Assembly (NCBI GenBank): GCA_017539045.1
Contig: JAFYHS010000010.1
Coordinates: 38,106-102,105, forward strand
Length of the DNA: 64,000 nucleotides
Reading direction: 5' to 3'
Origin: Bacteroidales bacterium
GTDB taxonomy: Bacteria > Bacteroidota > Bacteroidia > Bacteroidales > F082
The notes beneath the pieces were generated by a model. That model saw only the letters and a program-made list of their open reading frames with translations, searched no databases and was not told the origin of the DNA. A program made the translations under genes and the position numbers. Of the stretch, positions 8,395 to 16,963 are shown piece after piece (within the stretch, counting starts at the first letter, position 1; every line of letters begins with the position of its first letter).

Positions 8395-9804
8395 TTACAC
8401 TTTTGACCGTTTTTTACGAACAATTTTGTAGGCGATTAGCAGAGCCGTGACAAAAAGCGCGATGGCCAAAAGACCGAAGAAAGCCAGACGATATTGGTTG
8501 CGTTGGGATTGGAGGGCTTGAATTTGGGCGTTTTGGGATTCATGTTGCTTCAACAAGCCTTCGGTATGGTATCTCATTTCGGTCAGTTCCTCATCCAAAG
8601 CATTATTCTCATTGATAATATCATCATAGTTATCCAACATCATTCCCAATTCTTTCTTCATTTCCATCAGTTGACCCAACCTGGCATAATCAGTAATCAA
8701 ATATGGACGAACCGTATTGACATATAATTGGTTTCCTTTGTCTGAGGACAATTCCATACACCTTCTAAGATAAATGGCAGATGTCGTGAAATCACCAATT
8801 TCATTGTAATGTATACCAAGGTTTTTATATGCCTCCAACATTCCTTTATTGAAACCTATCGTTTGAGAGGAATGAAGTGCCGACTGGTATAGGTTTATCG
8901 CATCCTTTTCCTTACCCAAGTATTTCAAAACATTACCTAATTCCAATTCACCTTCTATCAATGTGATACGGTCACCGAGTTTCTCTGCAAGTAAGGTTGA
9001 CTTTTTGAGATAGAACAATGCTGAATCCATGTCTATATGGCCAGTAGCATAGACCGTTCCTATGTTTTGATACGCATGAACCAAAGAAGCCTCATCATCA
9101 TATTGTTTAAACACAGGTATTACCTTTTGCAACAATAACAGAGCCTTATCAAAATGTTGCCTTTCAACGTAAATATTACTTATGTTGTTGTCACATTGAG
9201 CGACCGAAAGCGTATCTTGAAGCTGCTCGTAGATTTGACGAGCCTCCATGAAACATTCCATTGCCTTGTCGAAATTGTCCTGCTGAAAATACAAGTAGGC
9301 CATACCATTGTATACATCTGCACAATTTGCTTCGTCGCCAAGAGCTTTCGACACTATTAGTGTTTTTCGATAAGTCGCCAAAGCAGAATCTATCTCTCCC
9401 ATGTAAAGCTCTACATACCCCTTATAATTCAAGATGTCCATGAGTTGTTCGGATGCTTCCTTTCGGTTATCCAAAACATTCAATGCCGCCACAAACTGTT
9501 CATGGGCAAAATCAAACTCATAATGATGCAAATAGCGCAATCCAATTTTCCAATAGGCTTTGGCTACCAATTCGTCATCTTGCAGACTTTGGGACTCCTT
9601 GATGGCTTTCTCGCCCCAGCTAATACAGTCATCGAAAGAAAAGTCAACAAAAGCCCTTGAAAGTTCAAGCATAGTCTCCACCCTTTCTTTCCCTTCCTGC
9701 TTAGCCATAACGTTTTCGAGACTGTCAATGACCCGCATTTCGTCCTGCGCGTAGACACCAATGGTCAAACAAAAGAAAAGCAATATATTAAACCATAGTC
9801 TCAT
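8395..9804 (-). CDS. Membrane-anchored TPR protein without an output domain
   Basis: 469 residues: signal peptide (VYA|QDE), about eight TPR units between residues 60 and 370 (for example NLGIHYNEIGDFTTSAIYLRR), a coiled coil (about 385-430), one TM helix (RLAFFGLLAIALFVTALLIAY) and a short basic cytoplasmic tail ending at KKRSKV. In Bacteroidota the same architecture usually continues into a histidine kinase or LuxR-type domain; here it stops right after the membrane. The gene is visibly richer in A+T than its neighbours. Its ATG shares a base with the stop of the MBL hydrolase gene (TGATG), so the two are coupled. Function unknown. Confidence 0.8.
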   Translation of the reverse strand: MRLWFNILLFFCLTIGVYAQDEMRVIDSLENVMAKQEGKERVETMLELSRAFVDFSFDDCISWGEKAIKESQSLQDDELVAKAYWKIGLRYLHHYEFDFAHEQFVAALNVLDNRKEASEQLMDILNYKGYVELYMGEIDSALATYRKTLIVSKALGDEANCADVYNGMAYLYFQQDNFDKAMECFMEARQIYEQLQDTLSVAQCDNNISNIYVERQHFDKALLLLQKVIPVFKQYDDEASLVHAYQNIGTVYATGHIDMDSALFYLKKSTLLAEKLGDRITLIEGELELGNVLKYLGKEKDAINLYQSALHSSQTIGFNKGMLEAYKNLGIHYNEIGDFTTSAIYLRRCMELSSDKGNQLYVNTVRPYLITDYARLGQLMEMKKELGMMLDNYDDIINENNALDEELTEMRYHTEGLLKQHESQNAQIQALQSQRNQYRLAFFGLLAIALFVTALLIAYKIVRKKRSKV

Positions 9805-10445
9805 CAGAGGAACATATTAAAGCGTCTTTCGTCAAAAATCGTCGTGCTTTCGCCGTGACCGGAATAGACTTCGGTGTCGTCGGGCAGGTGGAACAAGCGC
9901 TCGATGATGTTTGTGCGGAGCTGCTCATAGTTACCACCTGGCAAATCGGTGCGACCGATGCTGCGGCAAAAGAGGGCGTCGCCCGTGAAGACCCAACCCT
10001 CGATTTCGGCGTAAAGGCTGATGCTACCGATGGCATGACCTGGAGTACTGATGACCTCAAGGGTGCTCTCCCCTATCTTGATGATTTCGCCGTCTTCCAA
10101 ATCGACATCGGGAAGCGCGCAGTCGCCCGAGAATGGCATCCCGAAAAACTGGGCCTGCTGACGCGAGCGAAGGAAGTCGTTCTTCACATTGGGATGCGCC
10201 GCCACCTTGATGCCATAGCGTTTTTTGACGGCTTCGTTGCCCAAGATGTGATCAATATGCCCATGCGTATTGACCACCATCAAAGGCTTGAGGCGGTGGC
10301 TGTCGATGAAGCCGAAGAGTTCATTCTCTTCGCCTGCCGAGGAACAACCCGGATCGATGATGACACACTCTTTGCTTTCCTCATCGTAAACGACGTATGT
10401 GTTTTCCCCGAAAGGGTTGAAGACGAATTGTTCGAATTGGAGCAT
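9804..10445 (-). CDS. MBL-fold metallo-hydrolase (glyoxalase II-like)
   Basis: 213 residues from the preferred ATG at 10445; a further in-frame ATG at 10466 lies inside the promoter box and is rejected. The zinc-binding motif THGHIDH is present at about residues 60-66, with the downstream metal ligands in STPGHAIGS, FTGDALF and SGHGESTT. The PSI-like family of small MBL hydrolases includes hydroxyacylglutathione hydrolases and sulfur-transfer relatives; the precise substrate is undetermined. It is first in a two-gene unit with the TPR membrane protein. Confidence 0.88.
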   Translation of the reverse strand: MLQFEQFVFNPFGENTYVVYDEESKECVIIDPGCSSAGEENELFGFIDSHRLKPLMVVNTHGHIDHILGNEAVKKRYGIKVAAHPNVKNDFLRSRQQAQFFGMPFSGDCALPDVDLEDGEIIKIGESTLEVISTPGHAIGSISLYAEIEGWVFTGDALFCRSIGRTDLPGGNYEQLRTNIIERLFHLPDDTEVYSGHGESTTIFDERRFNMFL

Positions 10446-10463
10446 GATTTCATTATTTCGGCG

Positions 10464-10471
10464 CAAAGGTA
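10464..10471 (-). promoter_or_regulatory. Promoter -7 box for the MBL hydrolase
   Basis: TACCTTTG on the minus strand, 18 nt before the chosen ATG. It lies back to back with the plus-strand box at 10504-10511. Confidence 0.55.
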
Positions 10472-10503
10472 GGGTTTTTCCACAACATTCTAAAGATTTT
10501 GCC

Positions 10504-10511
10504 TATCTTTG
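10504..10511 (+). promoter_or_regulatory. Promoter -7 box for the propeller/barrel gene
   Basis: TATCTTTG, 18 nt before the ATG at 10530. Confidence 0.55.
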
Positions 10512-10529
10512 TCCGCTAATTAGGAAAAC

Positions 10530-13500
10530 ATGTCGTTGAATAAAAAATACGCGTTTCTGTTTTTGCTGCTCATGGCCATGGCTCCCTTGGCACATGCCCA
10601 GTTTTACAACGGCATGAACATGCCCTTTGGGAAGAACCGCGTGCAGTGGACCGACTTCCATTGGTCGTACTATATGAACGACAACTTCGACGTGTATTTC
10701 TACCAAGGCGGCAACGACCTCGCCCGTTATGCGCAAGCCTATGCCAAGGACCAGATCCCACAACTTGAAGCCCGACTCAACAGCCGATTCAGCAAGAAGA
10801 TCCAATTCATCGTGTTCAACAGCAAGGGCGACTTCAAGCAGAGCAACATCAACCTTGAGGAAGAGGAAAACGGCAACACGGGCGGTATCACCAAAATCAT
10901 TGGCTCAAAGGTCATCCTATATTTCGACGGTGACTACACCCACTTCGAGGCACAAATCCGTGAGGGCATCACAAGTCTGTTGTTCAGCCAGGTGATGAAC
11001 GGCATCAGCGTAGGTTCACAGATACGCAGTGCCTACCGTTACGACATCCCACAATGGTTTCAAGACGGCTTGGTGGCCTACATCGCCGGCAATTGGGACA
11101 GCCACAAGGAAGCCCAACTGCAACGTGGCATCGTTTCAGGCAATTATAAAAAAATCAACCATCTACGTAACGACGACGCTTTGGTGGCCGGCTATTCGTT
11201 TTGGAATTTCATCGACGAGAAATACGGCAGCAAGTCGTTCAACGACATCCTGACCTTGGCCGAGAACACCCAAAGCGTGAAGAAGTCATTGCTTTATGTC
11301 ACCGGCAAGGAATACAAGGCTTTGATAGAAGAATGGTACGCTTTCTACAAGGCACGTTACGAGACCATCATGAGCCGTCAGCCTAACGAGCCGATGCGAC
11401 TGAGGTATAAGAAATACCGTACTTTCACGCAACCTAGCATCAGCCCAAACGGGAAACACATCGCCTACGTCAGCAACGACGAAGGCAAGATACGCCTCTG
11501 GCTCGAAGACCTGCAAAGCGGCAAGCGGAAACAGCTCTTCAGCGCAGGCTACCGCTCCGACGAGAACATCGACACCAGTTTCCCCTTGCTGGCATGGCAC
11601 CCCAACAGCGAGATCCTGTCGTTCATCCTTGAAGAAGAAGGCAAGATTCAGCTTTACAACCTGGACGTCAACAGCGGCAAGAAAGCCAACACCTTCCTCT
11701 TCGACTTCCAAAAGGTCAGTTCCTTCTCTTATGCCCACAAGAGCCGAAAGATCGTGCTCGCTGCCACCCGGATGGGTAAACCTGACATCTATGTCTACAA
11801 CCTGTTCTCCAACACCTTGGAGCAAATCACCAACGACTGGCACACCGACCTCGACCCCGTCTTCACCTTCGACGACCGACAAATCGTGTTCAGCTCGAAC
11901 CGCGACAACGACACCCTGAAGGTCGATGAGCAGATGGGCTTCCAAAACAAGCAGTTCGACCTGTACGCATACAACTATAACAACAAGTCGGCGGTATTGC
12001 AAAACCTGACCCGACAGCGTGTCTCCAACAGCATCATCCCTGAGCCGCTGAAAGACGGCAGCCTGCTATACCTGAACGACACCAGCGGCTACTACAACCT
12101 CTATCAAATCCGCTTCGACAGCGCCATCAGCCACATCGACACCATCGTGCACTACCGCTATTTCGGAAAGAAAGAACAACTTACCGACTATTCCGCCAAC
12201 ATCATCGACTATACCTATCTGCCACGCGACCACAAGGCCGCCATGCTGATGGCCGACAAAAACGGAGAGAAGTTCTTCATGTCACCTATCCTGCGCGGTC
12301 ACGACGAGAGTATCAGCCAAATGAGCCCGTATGCACAGAAACGTCTCTTTAACGATTTGACACAGAAAGAAAGCGACTCCATCGCCGAGCCCATCTCCAA
12401 ACACCGTTTCTCGGCCAGTTACCGTTACGCAAGACGTAAAAAGCCCATCAACGGGCCGATTGGTGGCGACACCCTCCAACCCGTGGCGCAAAGCCATGCA
12501 CCTGCTCCCACCCAACCCCGGCCGAAAGACACTATACAAAGGCCTAACAACTACTACGTAGAACTCTTCGCCGACCAGCTGATGAGCCAGATCGACTTCA
12601 GCAGCATGAACTACAGCTACCAGCCCTTCACGGGAGGTTACGCTCCCATTTACCTCTACTCGGGCTTCAACATCTTCCTTGGCACGGTCATGAAAGACCT
12701 CATGGAAGACTATAAGATCGAACTTGGCGTCAAACTCAACACCAGCCTCACCAACAACGAATACATGCTACGTTTCAGCGACTTCAGCAAACGCACCGAC
12801 CGTAGCATCACCCTGCACCGCTATGTCACCGACGACTACTCCAAGTTCTATTATCGTACCTTCACTAACGAAGCCTTCTATACGCTGAGCTATCCTTTCA
12901 GCGAGATCCTGAGCCTCAGAGGCACTGCCATCTACAGACTCGACCACAGGGTCAACCTCTCCATCGACGACTACAGCCTGGCTGACAAGGATGTCTACGA
13001 GAATTGGGGTGGCTTGCGCGCCGAACTTGTCTACGACAATGCAAAGAAAATCGGAACCAACCTGCTCGTCGGGGCAAGAGGCAAGGTGTTTGCCGAATAC
13101 TACCAACGCATTGCACGCAACACCAACAACATGGTCGTCGTCGGCTTCGACTACCGCCACTACACGCGCATCAGCCGCAACTTCATCTGGGCCAATCGCA
13201 TCGCAGGTAGCAGCTCCTTCGGCCAACAGAAGCTCATCTATTACATGGGCGGTGTCGACAACTGGATCCTTGCCACTTTCGACCAAGGCGCGCCCATCGA
13301 CTACACGCAAAACTATGCCTATCAGACCTTGGCCACCAATATGCGTGGCTTCCAGCAGAACATAAGAAACGGAAACAACTTCGTGGTGTTGAATAGCGAA
13401 CTGCGCTTCCCTGTGTTCAGCTATTTCATGAACCGACCCATCAACATGAAATTCATCAAGGACTTCCAGCTGGTGGCCTTCGGTGACCTCGGCACTGCCT

Positions 13501-13736
13501 GGACGGGATGGAACCCCTATGACCCGAGCAATTCGCTTTACAACACCCATATCAGCGACGGCAACTTGGACATTACCGTCACGGAGATGAAAGAACCTTT
13601 GGTAGGTGGTGTGGGATTTGGCCTGCGCACGACGTTGTTCGGTTACTTCGTCAGAGGCGACATGGCCTGGGGCATACAAGACGGACAAATCGCCAAGAAA
13701 CCGCGATTCTATCTGTCGTTCAACCTAGATTTCTAA
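10530..13736 (+). CDS. Pseudo-peptidase / PD40 propeller / Omp85-like barrel fusion protein
   Basis: 1068 residues with a signal peptide (AHA|QFY). Residues about 30-285 resemble the peptidase-MA (gluzincin) fold: IREGITSLLFSQVMNG lies where HExxH is expected but lacks the His residues, and PQWFQDGLVAYIAG (174-187) is the downstream family motif. Residues about 295-620 hold PD40/TolB-like propeller blades (SISPNGKHIAYVSNDEG, DLDPVFTFDDRQIVFSSNRD). The C-terminal part, about 700-1068, is a surface-antigen/Omp85-type barrel with MRGF, LNSELRFPVF, AFGDLGTAW and a terminal strand ending in Phe (YLSFNLDF). The protein is probably anchored in the outer membrane with its propeller in the periplasm. 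It runs convergently into nadD with only 3 bp between. Exact function unknown. Confidence 0.85.
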   Translation: MSLNKKYAFLFLLLMAMAPLAHAQFYNGMNMPFGKNRVQWTDFHWSYYMNDNFDVYFYQGGNDLARYAQAYAKDQIPQLEARLNSRFSKKIQFIVFNSKGDFKQSNINLEEEENGNTGGITKIIGSKVILYFDGDYTHFEAQIREGITSLLFSQVMNGISVGSQIRSAYRYDIPQWFQDGLVAYIAGNWDSHKEAQLQRGIVSGNYKKINHLRNDDALVAGYSFWNFIDEKYGSKSFNDILTLAENTQSVKKSLLYVTGKEYKALIEEWYAFYKARYETIMSRQPNEPMRLRYKKYRTFTQPSISPNGKHIAYVSNDEGKIRLWLEDLQSGKRKQLFSAGYRSDENIDTSFPLLAWHPNSEILSFILEEEGKIQLYNLDVNSGKKANTFLFDFQKVSSFSYAHKSRKIVLAATRMGKPDIYVYNLFSNTLEQITNDWHTDLDPVFTFDDRQIVFSSNRDNDTLKVDEQMGFQNKQFDLYAYNYNNKSAVLQNLTRQRVSNSIIPEPLKDGSLLYLNDTSGYYNLYQIRFDSAISHIDTIVHYRYFGKKEQLTDYSANIIDYTYLPRDHKAAMLMADKNGEKFFMSPILRGHDESISQMSPYAQKRLFNDLTQKESDSIAEPISKHRFSASYRYARRKKPINGPIGGDTLQPVAQSHAPAPTQPRPKDTIQRPNNYYVELFADQLMSQIDFSSMNYSYQPFTGGYAPIYLYSGFNIFLGTVMKDLMEDYKIELGVKLNTSLTNNEYMLRFSDFSKRTDRSITLHRYVTDDYSKFYYRTFTNEAFYTLSYPFSEILSLRGTAIYRLDHRVNLSIDDYSLADKDVYENWGGLRAELVYDNAKKIGTNLLVGARGKVFAEYYQRIARNTNNMVVVGFDYRHYTRISRNFIWANRIAGSSSFGQQKLIYYMGGVDNWILATFDQGAPIDYTQNYAYQTLATNMRGFQQNIRNGNNFVVLNSELRFPVFSYFMNRPINMKFIKDFQLVAFGDLGTAWTGWNPYDPSNSLYNTHISDGNLDITVTEMKEPLVGGVGFGLRTTLFGYFVRGDMAWGIQDGQIAKKPRFYLSFNLDF

Positions 13737-13739
13737 GGA

Positions 13740-14315
13740 TTATTCGTAAAAATGATGCTGTTTCATGTATAGAAACGCAGGCTCTGGCATGAAATGCCGC
13801 ATGTCACGACCTTCTTTGACGCATTGACGGATAAACGTTGACGAGATTTCCAAGATGGGGGTCTTCAGCACCGTCACCGAGGGATAATCAGCAAGGTCGC
13901 CGCCATCGTAGCCTTCACGAGGAAACACCAGCAACTCATAGTTATCAAGGATTCTCTGATACTCGCGCCAATGCTTCATGTTCTGCAGGCTGTCCATGCC
14001 ACAGATAAACACAAACTGGCAATCGGGATGTTGCCCTGACAGCACCGACAATGTATTAATGGTATAGGAAGGTGTCGGGAGATGCATCTCTATGTCGCTC
14101 ACAAAAAAACGCGGGTCGTCGCCAATGGCCAGTTTCACCATCTTGAGGCGCTCATCGTCATCCAACAGATCTTCCTTCTGTTTCAGGGGGTTCTGAGGCG
14201 TGACCACAAACCACAGTTCATCCAGGTCGGAGAACTCGACCAAATAATTGGCCAACATCACATGGCCGTGATGGATGGGGTTGAAAGAGCCGGAATATAT
14301 GCCTATTTTCTTCAT
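13740..14315 (-). CDS. nadD: Nicotinate-nucleotide adenylyltransferase
   Basis: 191 residues. NadD adenylates nicotinate mononucleotide in NAD synthesis. The nucleotidyltransferase signature GSFNPIHHGH sits at residues 9-18 and the C-terminal ISSTFIR motif is present; the FVVTPQNPLK loop is typical. Its start overlaps the gmk stop by 4 bp (ATGA), making a tight yicC-gmk-nadD run that is common in Bacteroidota. Confidence 0.95.
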   Translation of the reverse strand: MKKIGIYSGSFNPIHHGHVMLANYLVEFSDLDELWFVVTPQNPLKQKEDLLDDDERLKMVKLAIGDDPRFFVSDIEMHLPTPSYTINTLSVLSGQHPDCQFVFICGMDSLQNMKHWREYQRILDNYELLVFPREGYDGGDLADYPSVTVLKTPILEISSTFIRQCVKEGRDMRHFMPEPAFLYMKQHHFYE

Positions 14316-14887
14316 TCCTCTTCGTTGATGAAGGCGCTGACGACCTCCAGAATCTCGCGCTTGGCAGTCTCCAAATCGTCGTTGATGATGGTACGGTCAA
14401 ACTTGCCCTGAGCAAACTCCGTTTCCCACTCCGCCTTGGCAACTCGGTTTTCGATTTCCTCCATCGAGTCGGTGCCACGTTTGATCAAACGCTCACGGAG
14501 CACTTCTACCGATGGGGCCTGGATGAACACCGACAAGGCTTGGTCGCCATAATGTTCCTTGATGTTCACACCGCCGCACACATCAACGTCGAAGGCCACG
14601 TGTTTGCCTTCCTCCTGCATCTGTTCGACAACAGCGAGAAGGGTGCCGTAGCAACGGCCAGGATAAACCTCTTCCCATTCGAGGAACTCTCCGTTCTCGA
14701 CACGTTGCATGAACTCCTCCATGCTCAGGAAATAGTATTCGCGACCATGCACTTCTTCGCCGCGAGGCGGACGCGTTGTGGCTGAGACAGAAAAGGCCAT
14801 CTCAGGGATGTTGGCCATGACGTGATTGAGCAAGGTGGTCTTGCCTGAGCCCGACGGGGCGCTGAATATCAATAGTTTACCTTTCAT
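14312..14887 (-). CDS. gmk: Guanylate kinase
   Basis: 191 residues from the ATG at 14887; an upstream ATG at 14932 would overlap yicC by more than 40 bp and place 15 residues before the P-loop strand. It phosphorylates GMP to GDP. Walker A SAPSGSGKTTLL starts at residue 8; the GMP-binding stretch FSVSATTRPPRGEEVHGREYYF in segments, and the lid region LIKRGTDSMEEIENR, are intact. It is translationally coupled to nadD. Confidence 0.95.
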   Translation of the reverse strand: MKGKLLIFSAPSGSGKTTLLNHVMANIPEMAFSVSATTRPPRGEEVHGREYYFLSMEEFMQRVENGEFLEWEEVYPGRCYGTLLAVVEQMQEEGKHVAFDVDVCGGVNIKEHYGDQALSVFIQAPSVEVLRERLIKRGTDSMEEIENRVAKAEWETEFAQGKFDRTIINDDLETAKREILEVVSAFINEEE

Positions 14888-14888
14888 G

Positions 14889-15761
14889 TTATAGGATATT
14901 ACAAACCTGTTCCTTGATCTTTTCCAATTCATCCTTCATCTTGACGACGATTTTCTGGATGTTCACCTCATTGGCTTTCGAGCCCAAGGTGTTGATCTCG
15001 CGTCCCATCTCCTGACTGATGAAACCAAGTTTCTTGCCTGACTGGTCCTCGTCGCAGCTCTCGTTGAAATAATTGCAATGCTGGCGCAGCCGCACCTTCT
15101 CCTCCGTGATATCGAGTTTCTCGAGATAATAGATGAGCTCTTGCTCAAAACGGTTTTCGTCATATTGTCCCGAAGTGGTCAGCTCACCGAGGTTCTTCGT
15201 GATGCGCTGCTTGATGACCTCGTGACGGTTCTTCTCATAAGGCTCCACCTGGCCCAGCAGGTCGAGGATGAGCTCCACACGATGCAGCAGGTCTTTCTTC
15301 AGGGTGTTGCCTTCTTGGACGCGGAAACCATCGACAATGTCGAGCGCCTGGTCGAGGGTCTCACCTACTTTGGCCACAAAGGCGTCGTCATAATTCTCCA
15401 CAGGCACGTTGAAAATGCCGGGCATGCGAAACAGCACCGAAGCCAAATCGTTGGCAGGGGCAATGCCCAATGACGAGGAGATGGCTTCGATTTGGTCCTT
15501 GTAGGCCTTCACGATGTCTTGGTCGATATGATAGGATTGCGACAGGTCGGTGTCGGTGATGCTAATGACCACGTCCACTTTGCCACGCTGCAATTTGGCA
15601 CCAATCCTATTGCGAAAGTCCAGTTCGGCGAAACGTAATTCGTTGGGAAGCTTAACTTGAAGGTCGAGTTGTTTGCTATTCAGAGTTTTGATCTCGACCG
15701 AAATCTTTTTGGTGTTATAGGTCTGCTCGGCAATGCCGTAGCCTGTCATTGAACGAATCAT
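14889..15761 (-). CDS. yicC: YicC family endoribonuclease-like protein
   Basis: 290 residues, full length. YicC proteins are stress-related endoribonucleases; the N-terminal MIRSMTGYG and the DLQVKLPNELR segment are diagnostic, and the C-terminal DUF1732 part has EKVRLRQHCNYF, GKKLGFISQEMGREINTLGSKAN. It precedes gmk by 1 bp and is the first gene of yicC-gmk-nadD. No TAnnTTTG box is evident immediately upstream. Confidence 0.93.
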   Translation of the reverse strand: MIRSMTGYGIAEQTYNTKKISVEIKTLNSKQLDLQVKLPNELRFAELDFRNRIGAKLQRGKVDVVISITDTDLSQSYHIDQDIVKAYKDQIEAISSSLGIAPANDLASVLFRMPGIFNVPVENYDDAFVAKVGETLDQALDIVDGFRVQEGNTLKKDLLHRVELILDLLGQVEPYEKNRHEVIKQRITKNLGELTTSGQYDENRFEQELIYYLEKLDITEEKVRLRQHCNYFNESCDEDQSGKKLGFISQEMGREINTLGSKANEVNIQKIVVKMKDELEKIKEQVCNIL

Positions 15762-15786
15762 ACGACTTTATTTGAAAACAGGACAA

Positions 15787-16857
15787 TTAATGCTCCACAA
15801 AGCCCCAAGCTCTCTTGCCGTAGAGGTCGCGCTTGGCACCCGATGAAAGCATGGCATCTCTTTGGAGATTGATTCTGGATGAGAACACACCAAAGCCGCC
15901 GGTGACATTGGTGTAATCGGGCACCGTTTGGGAGAAGCCTGACTGTGTGTTCACTTGGATGTAGTTGTACAACTCATCGCCGCCAGCGGAGACGATGATC
16001 TCCATAGGATGATCTTTATCAAATTGACGGACCACATTAGGATGGTTGCTGTCGATGATTGTGTCGCCACCAATGGCTTCCTGCAACAGATTGAATAACA
16101 CGTTCTCGCCATAGGAAACATAATAAATCATGTCTTCCTTGCCCAATTCATCAACACTCTTGGGGCCAGAGGAATAGGACACTGATTTGTCGACCAACGG
16201 ACCGCCATTCAAGGATTCCTGATAGTGGAACACCATTTTCACATCATAAAACACCGCATTGTCAGCAGCAACAAATTTGATTTTCTTGGTGTTATCGCTG
16301 GGGGCAGCCGCAAACGACAGGCTGGAGGTGATGATCTTAAACTCACTGCCACCGACCAACGAAGTCTCAGCAGTAATGGTGTCGTTTCCCCTATGTACGA
16401 AGAGTTTATACTTATACTTGGCGTTAGCACTGTTGTTACCGAATGCTGACTGACCATTATCCAAGATACCATTGGTGAAATAAACCTTCTGGTGGGGGGA
16501 ATAGAACACACCTGGCTCCTTGTCGTGAATGGTCATCGTATCAAGCGGAAGCACATCGCCGGTAGGAGAATAATTGCCTCCGTAAACTTCCTTATACTCC
16601 ACAATATAGGCATTCAACTTGCCGGGATAGTTACACGAATCCTCGATGAGCGCCACTTCGTGAGCGTTGATGCAATGGTCGTTACTACCCGAAAAAGCAC
16701 GGTTGATGCGAATGAAGTTGGTGTCCTGCGAGGCATCAATCAAGCCATAGATTATGGGGATGTCCTTATAATCTGCATAGAGTTCGACATCGGTGCTGCA
16801 TGCATGGAAACACATCATCGTGGCAAGCAGCGAGAGGGATAAAAACAATTTTTTCAT
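15787..16857 (-). CDS. Lipoprotein, DUF4249-like
   Basis: 356 residues with a lipoprotein signal ending CFHAC, followed by STDVELYADYKD. The early PIIYGLIDASQDTNFIRINRAFSG pattern (read in two parts) and the late GGFGVFSSR motif are features I associate with DUF4249-type Bacteroidota lipoproteins, but the assignment is by eye. Its beta-rich sequence suggests an outer-membrane-anchored binding protein. It is transcribed divergently from the PNGase F-like gene, sharing the 16858-16963 spacer. Confidence 0.7.
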   Translation of the reverse strand: MKKLFLSLSLLATMMCFHACSTDVELYADYKDIPIIYGLIDASQDTNFIRINRAFSGSNDHCINAHEVALIEDSCNYPGKLNAYIVEYKEVYGGNYSPTGDVLPLDTMTIHDKEPGVFYSPHQKVYFTNGILDNGQSAFGNNSANAKYKYKLFVHRGNDTITAETSLVGGSEFKIITSSLSFAAAPSDNTKKIKFVAADNAVFYDVKMVFHYQESLNGGPLVDKSVSYSSGPKSVDELGKEDMIYYVSYGENVLFNLLQEAIGGDTIIDSNHPNVVRQFDKDHPMEIIVSAGGDELYNYIQVNTQSGFSQTVPDYTNVTGGFGVFSSRINLQRDAMLSSGAKRDLYGKRAWGFVEH

Positions 16858-16882
16858 TGTCCAATCGATTGTTTAGAAAGGG

Positions 16883-16890
16883 CAAAAATA
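16883..16890 (-). promoter_or_regulatory. Promoter -7 box for the DUF4249-like lipoprotein
   Basis: TATTTTTG on the minus strand, 25 nt before the ATG. Confidence 0.5.
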
Positions 16891-16931
16891 GTGATTTTTC
16901 GCAAAATAGCGCTTGACTTCGACAGAATTGT

Positions 16932-16939
16932 TATTTTTG
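16932..16939 (+). promoter_or_regulatory. Promoter -7 box for the PNGase F-like gene
   Basis: TATTTTTG, 24 nt before the ATG; a TTG at 16913-16915 leaves a slightly short 16-nt spacer. Confidence 0.55.
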
Positions 16940-16963
16940 TACCCATAATACAACAAAAAAACC

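Noticed and set aside
12768-13688. Minus-strand open frame of about 300 codons
   Set aside because: Antisense to the barrel domain of the 1068-residue protein; no signal peptide or domain.
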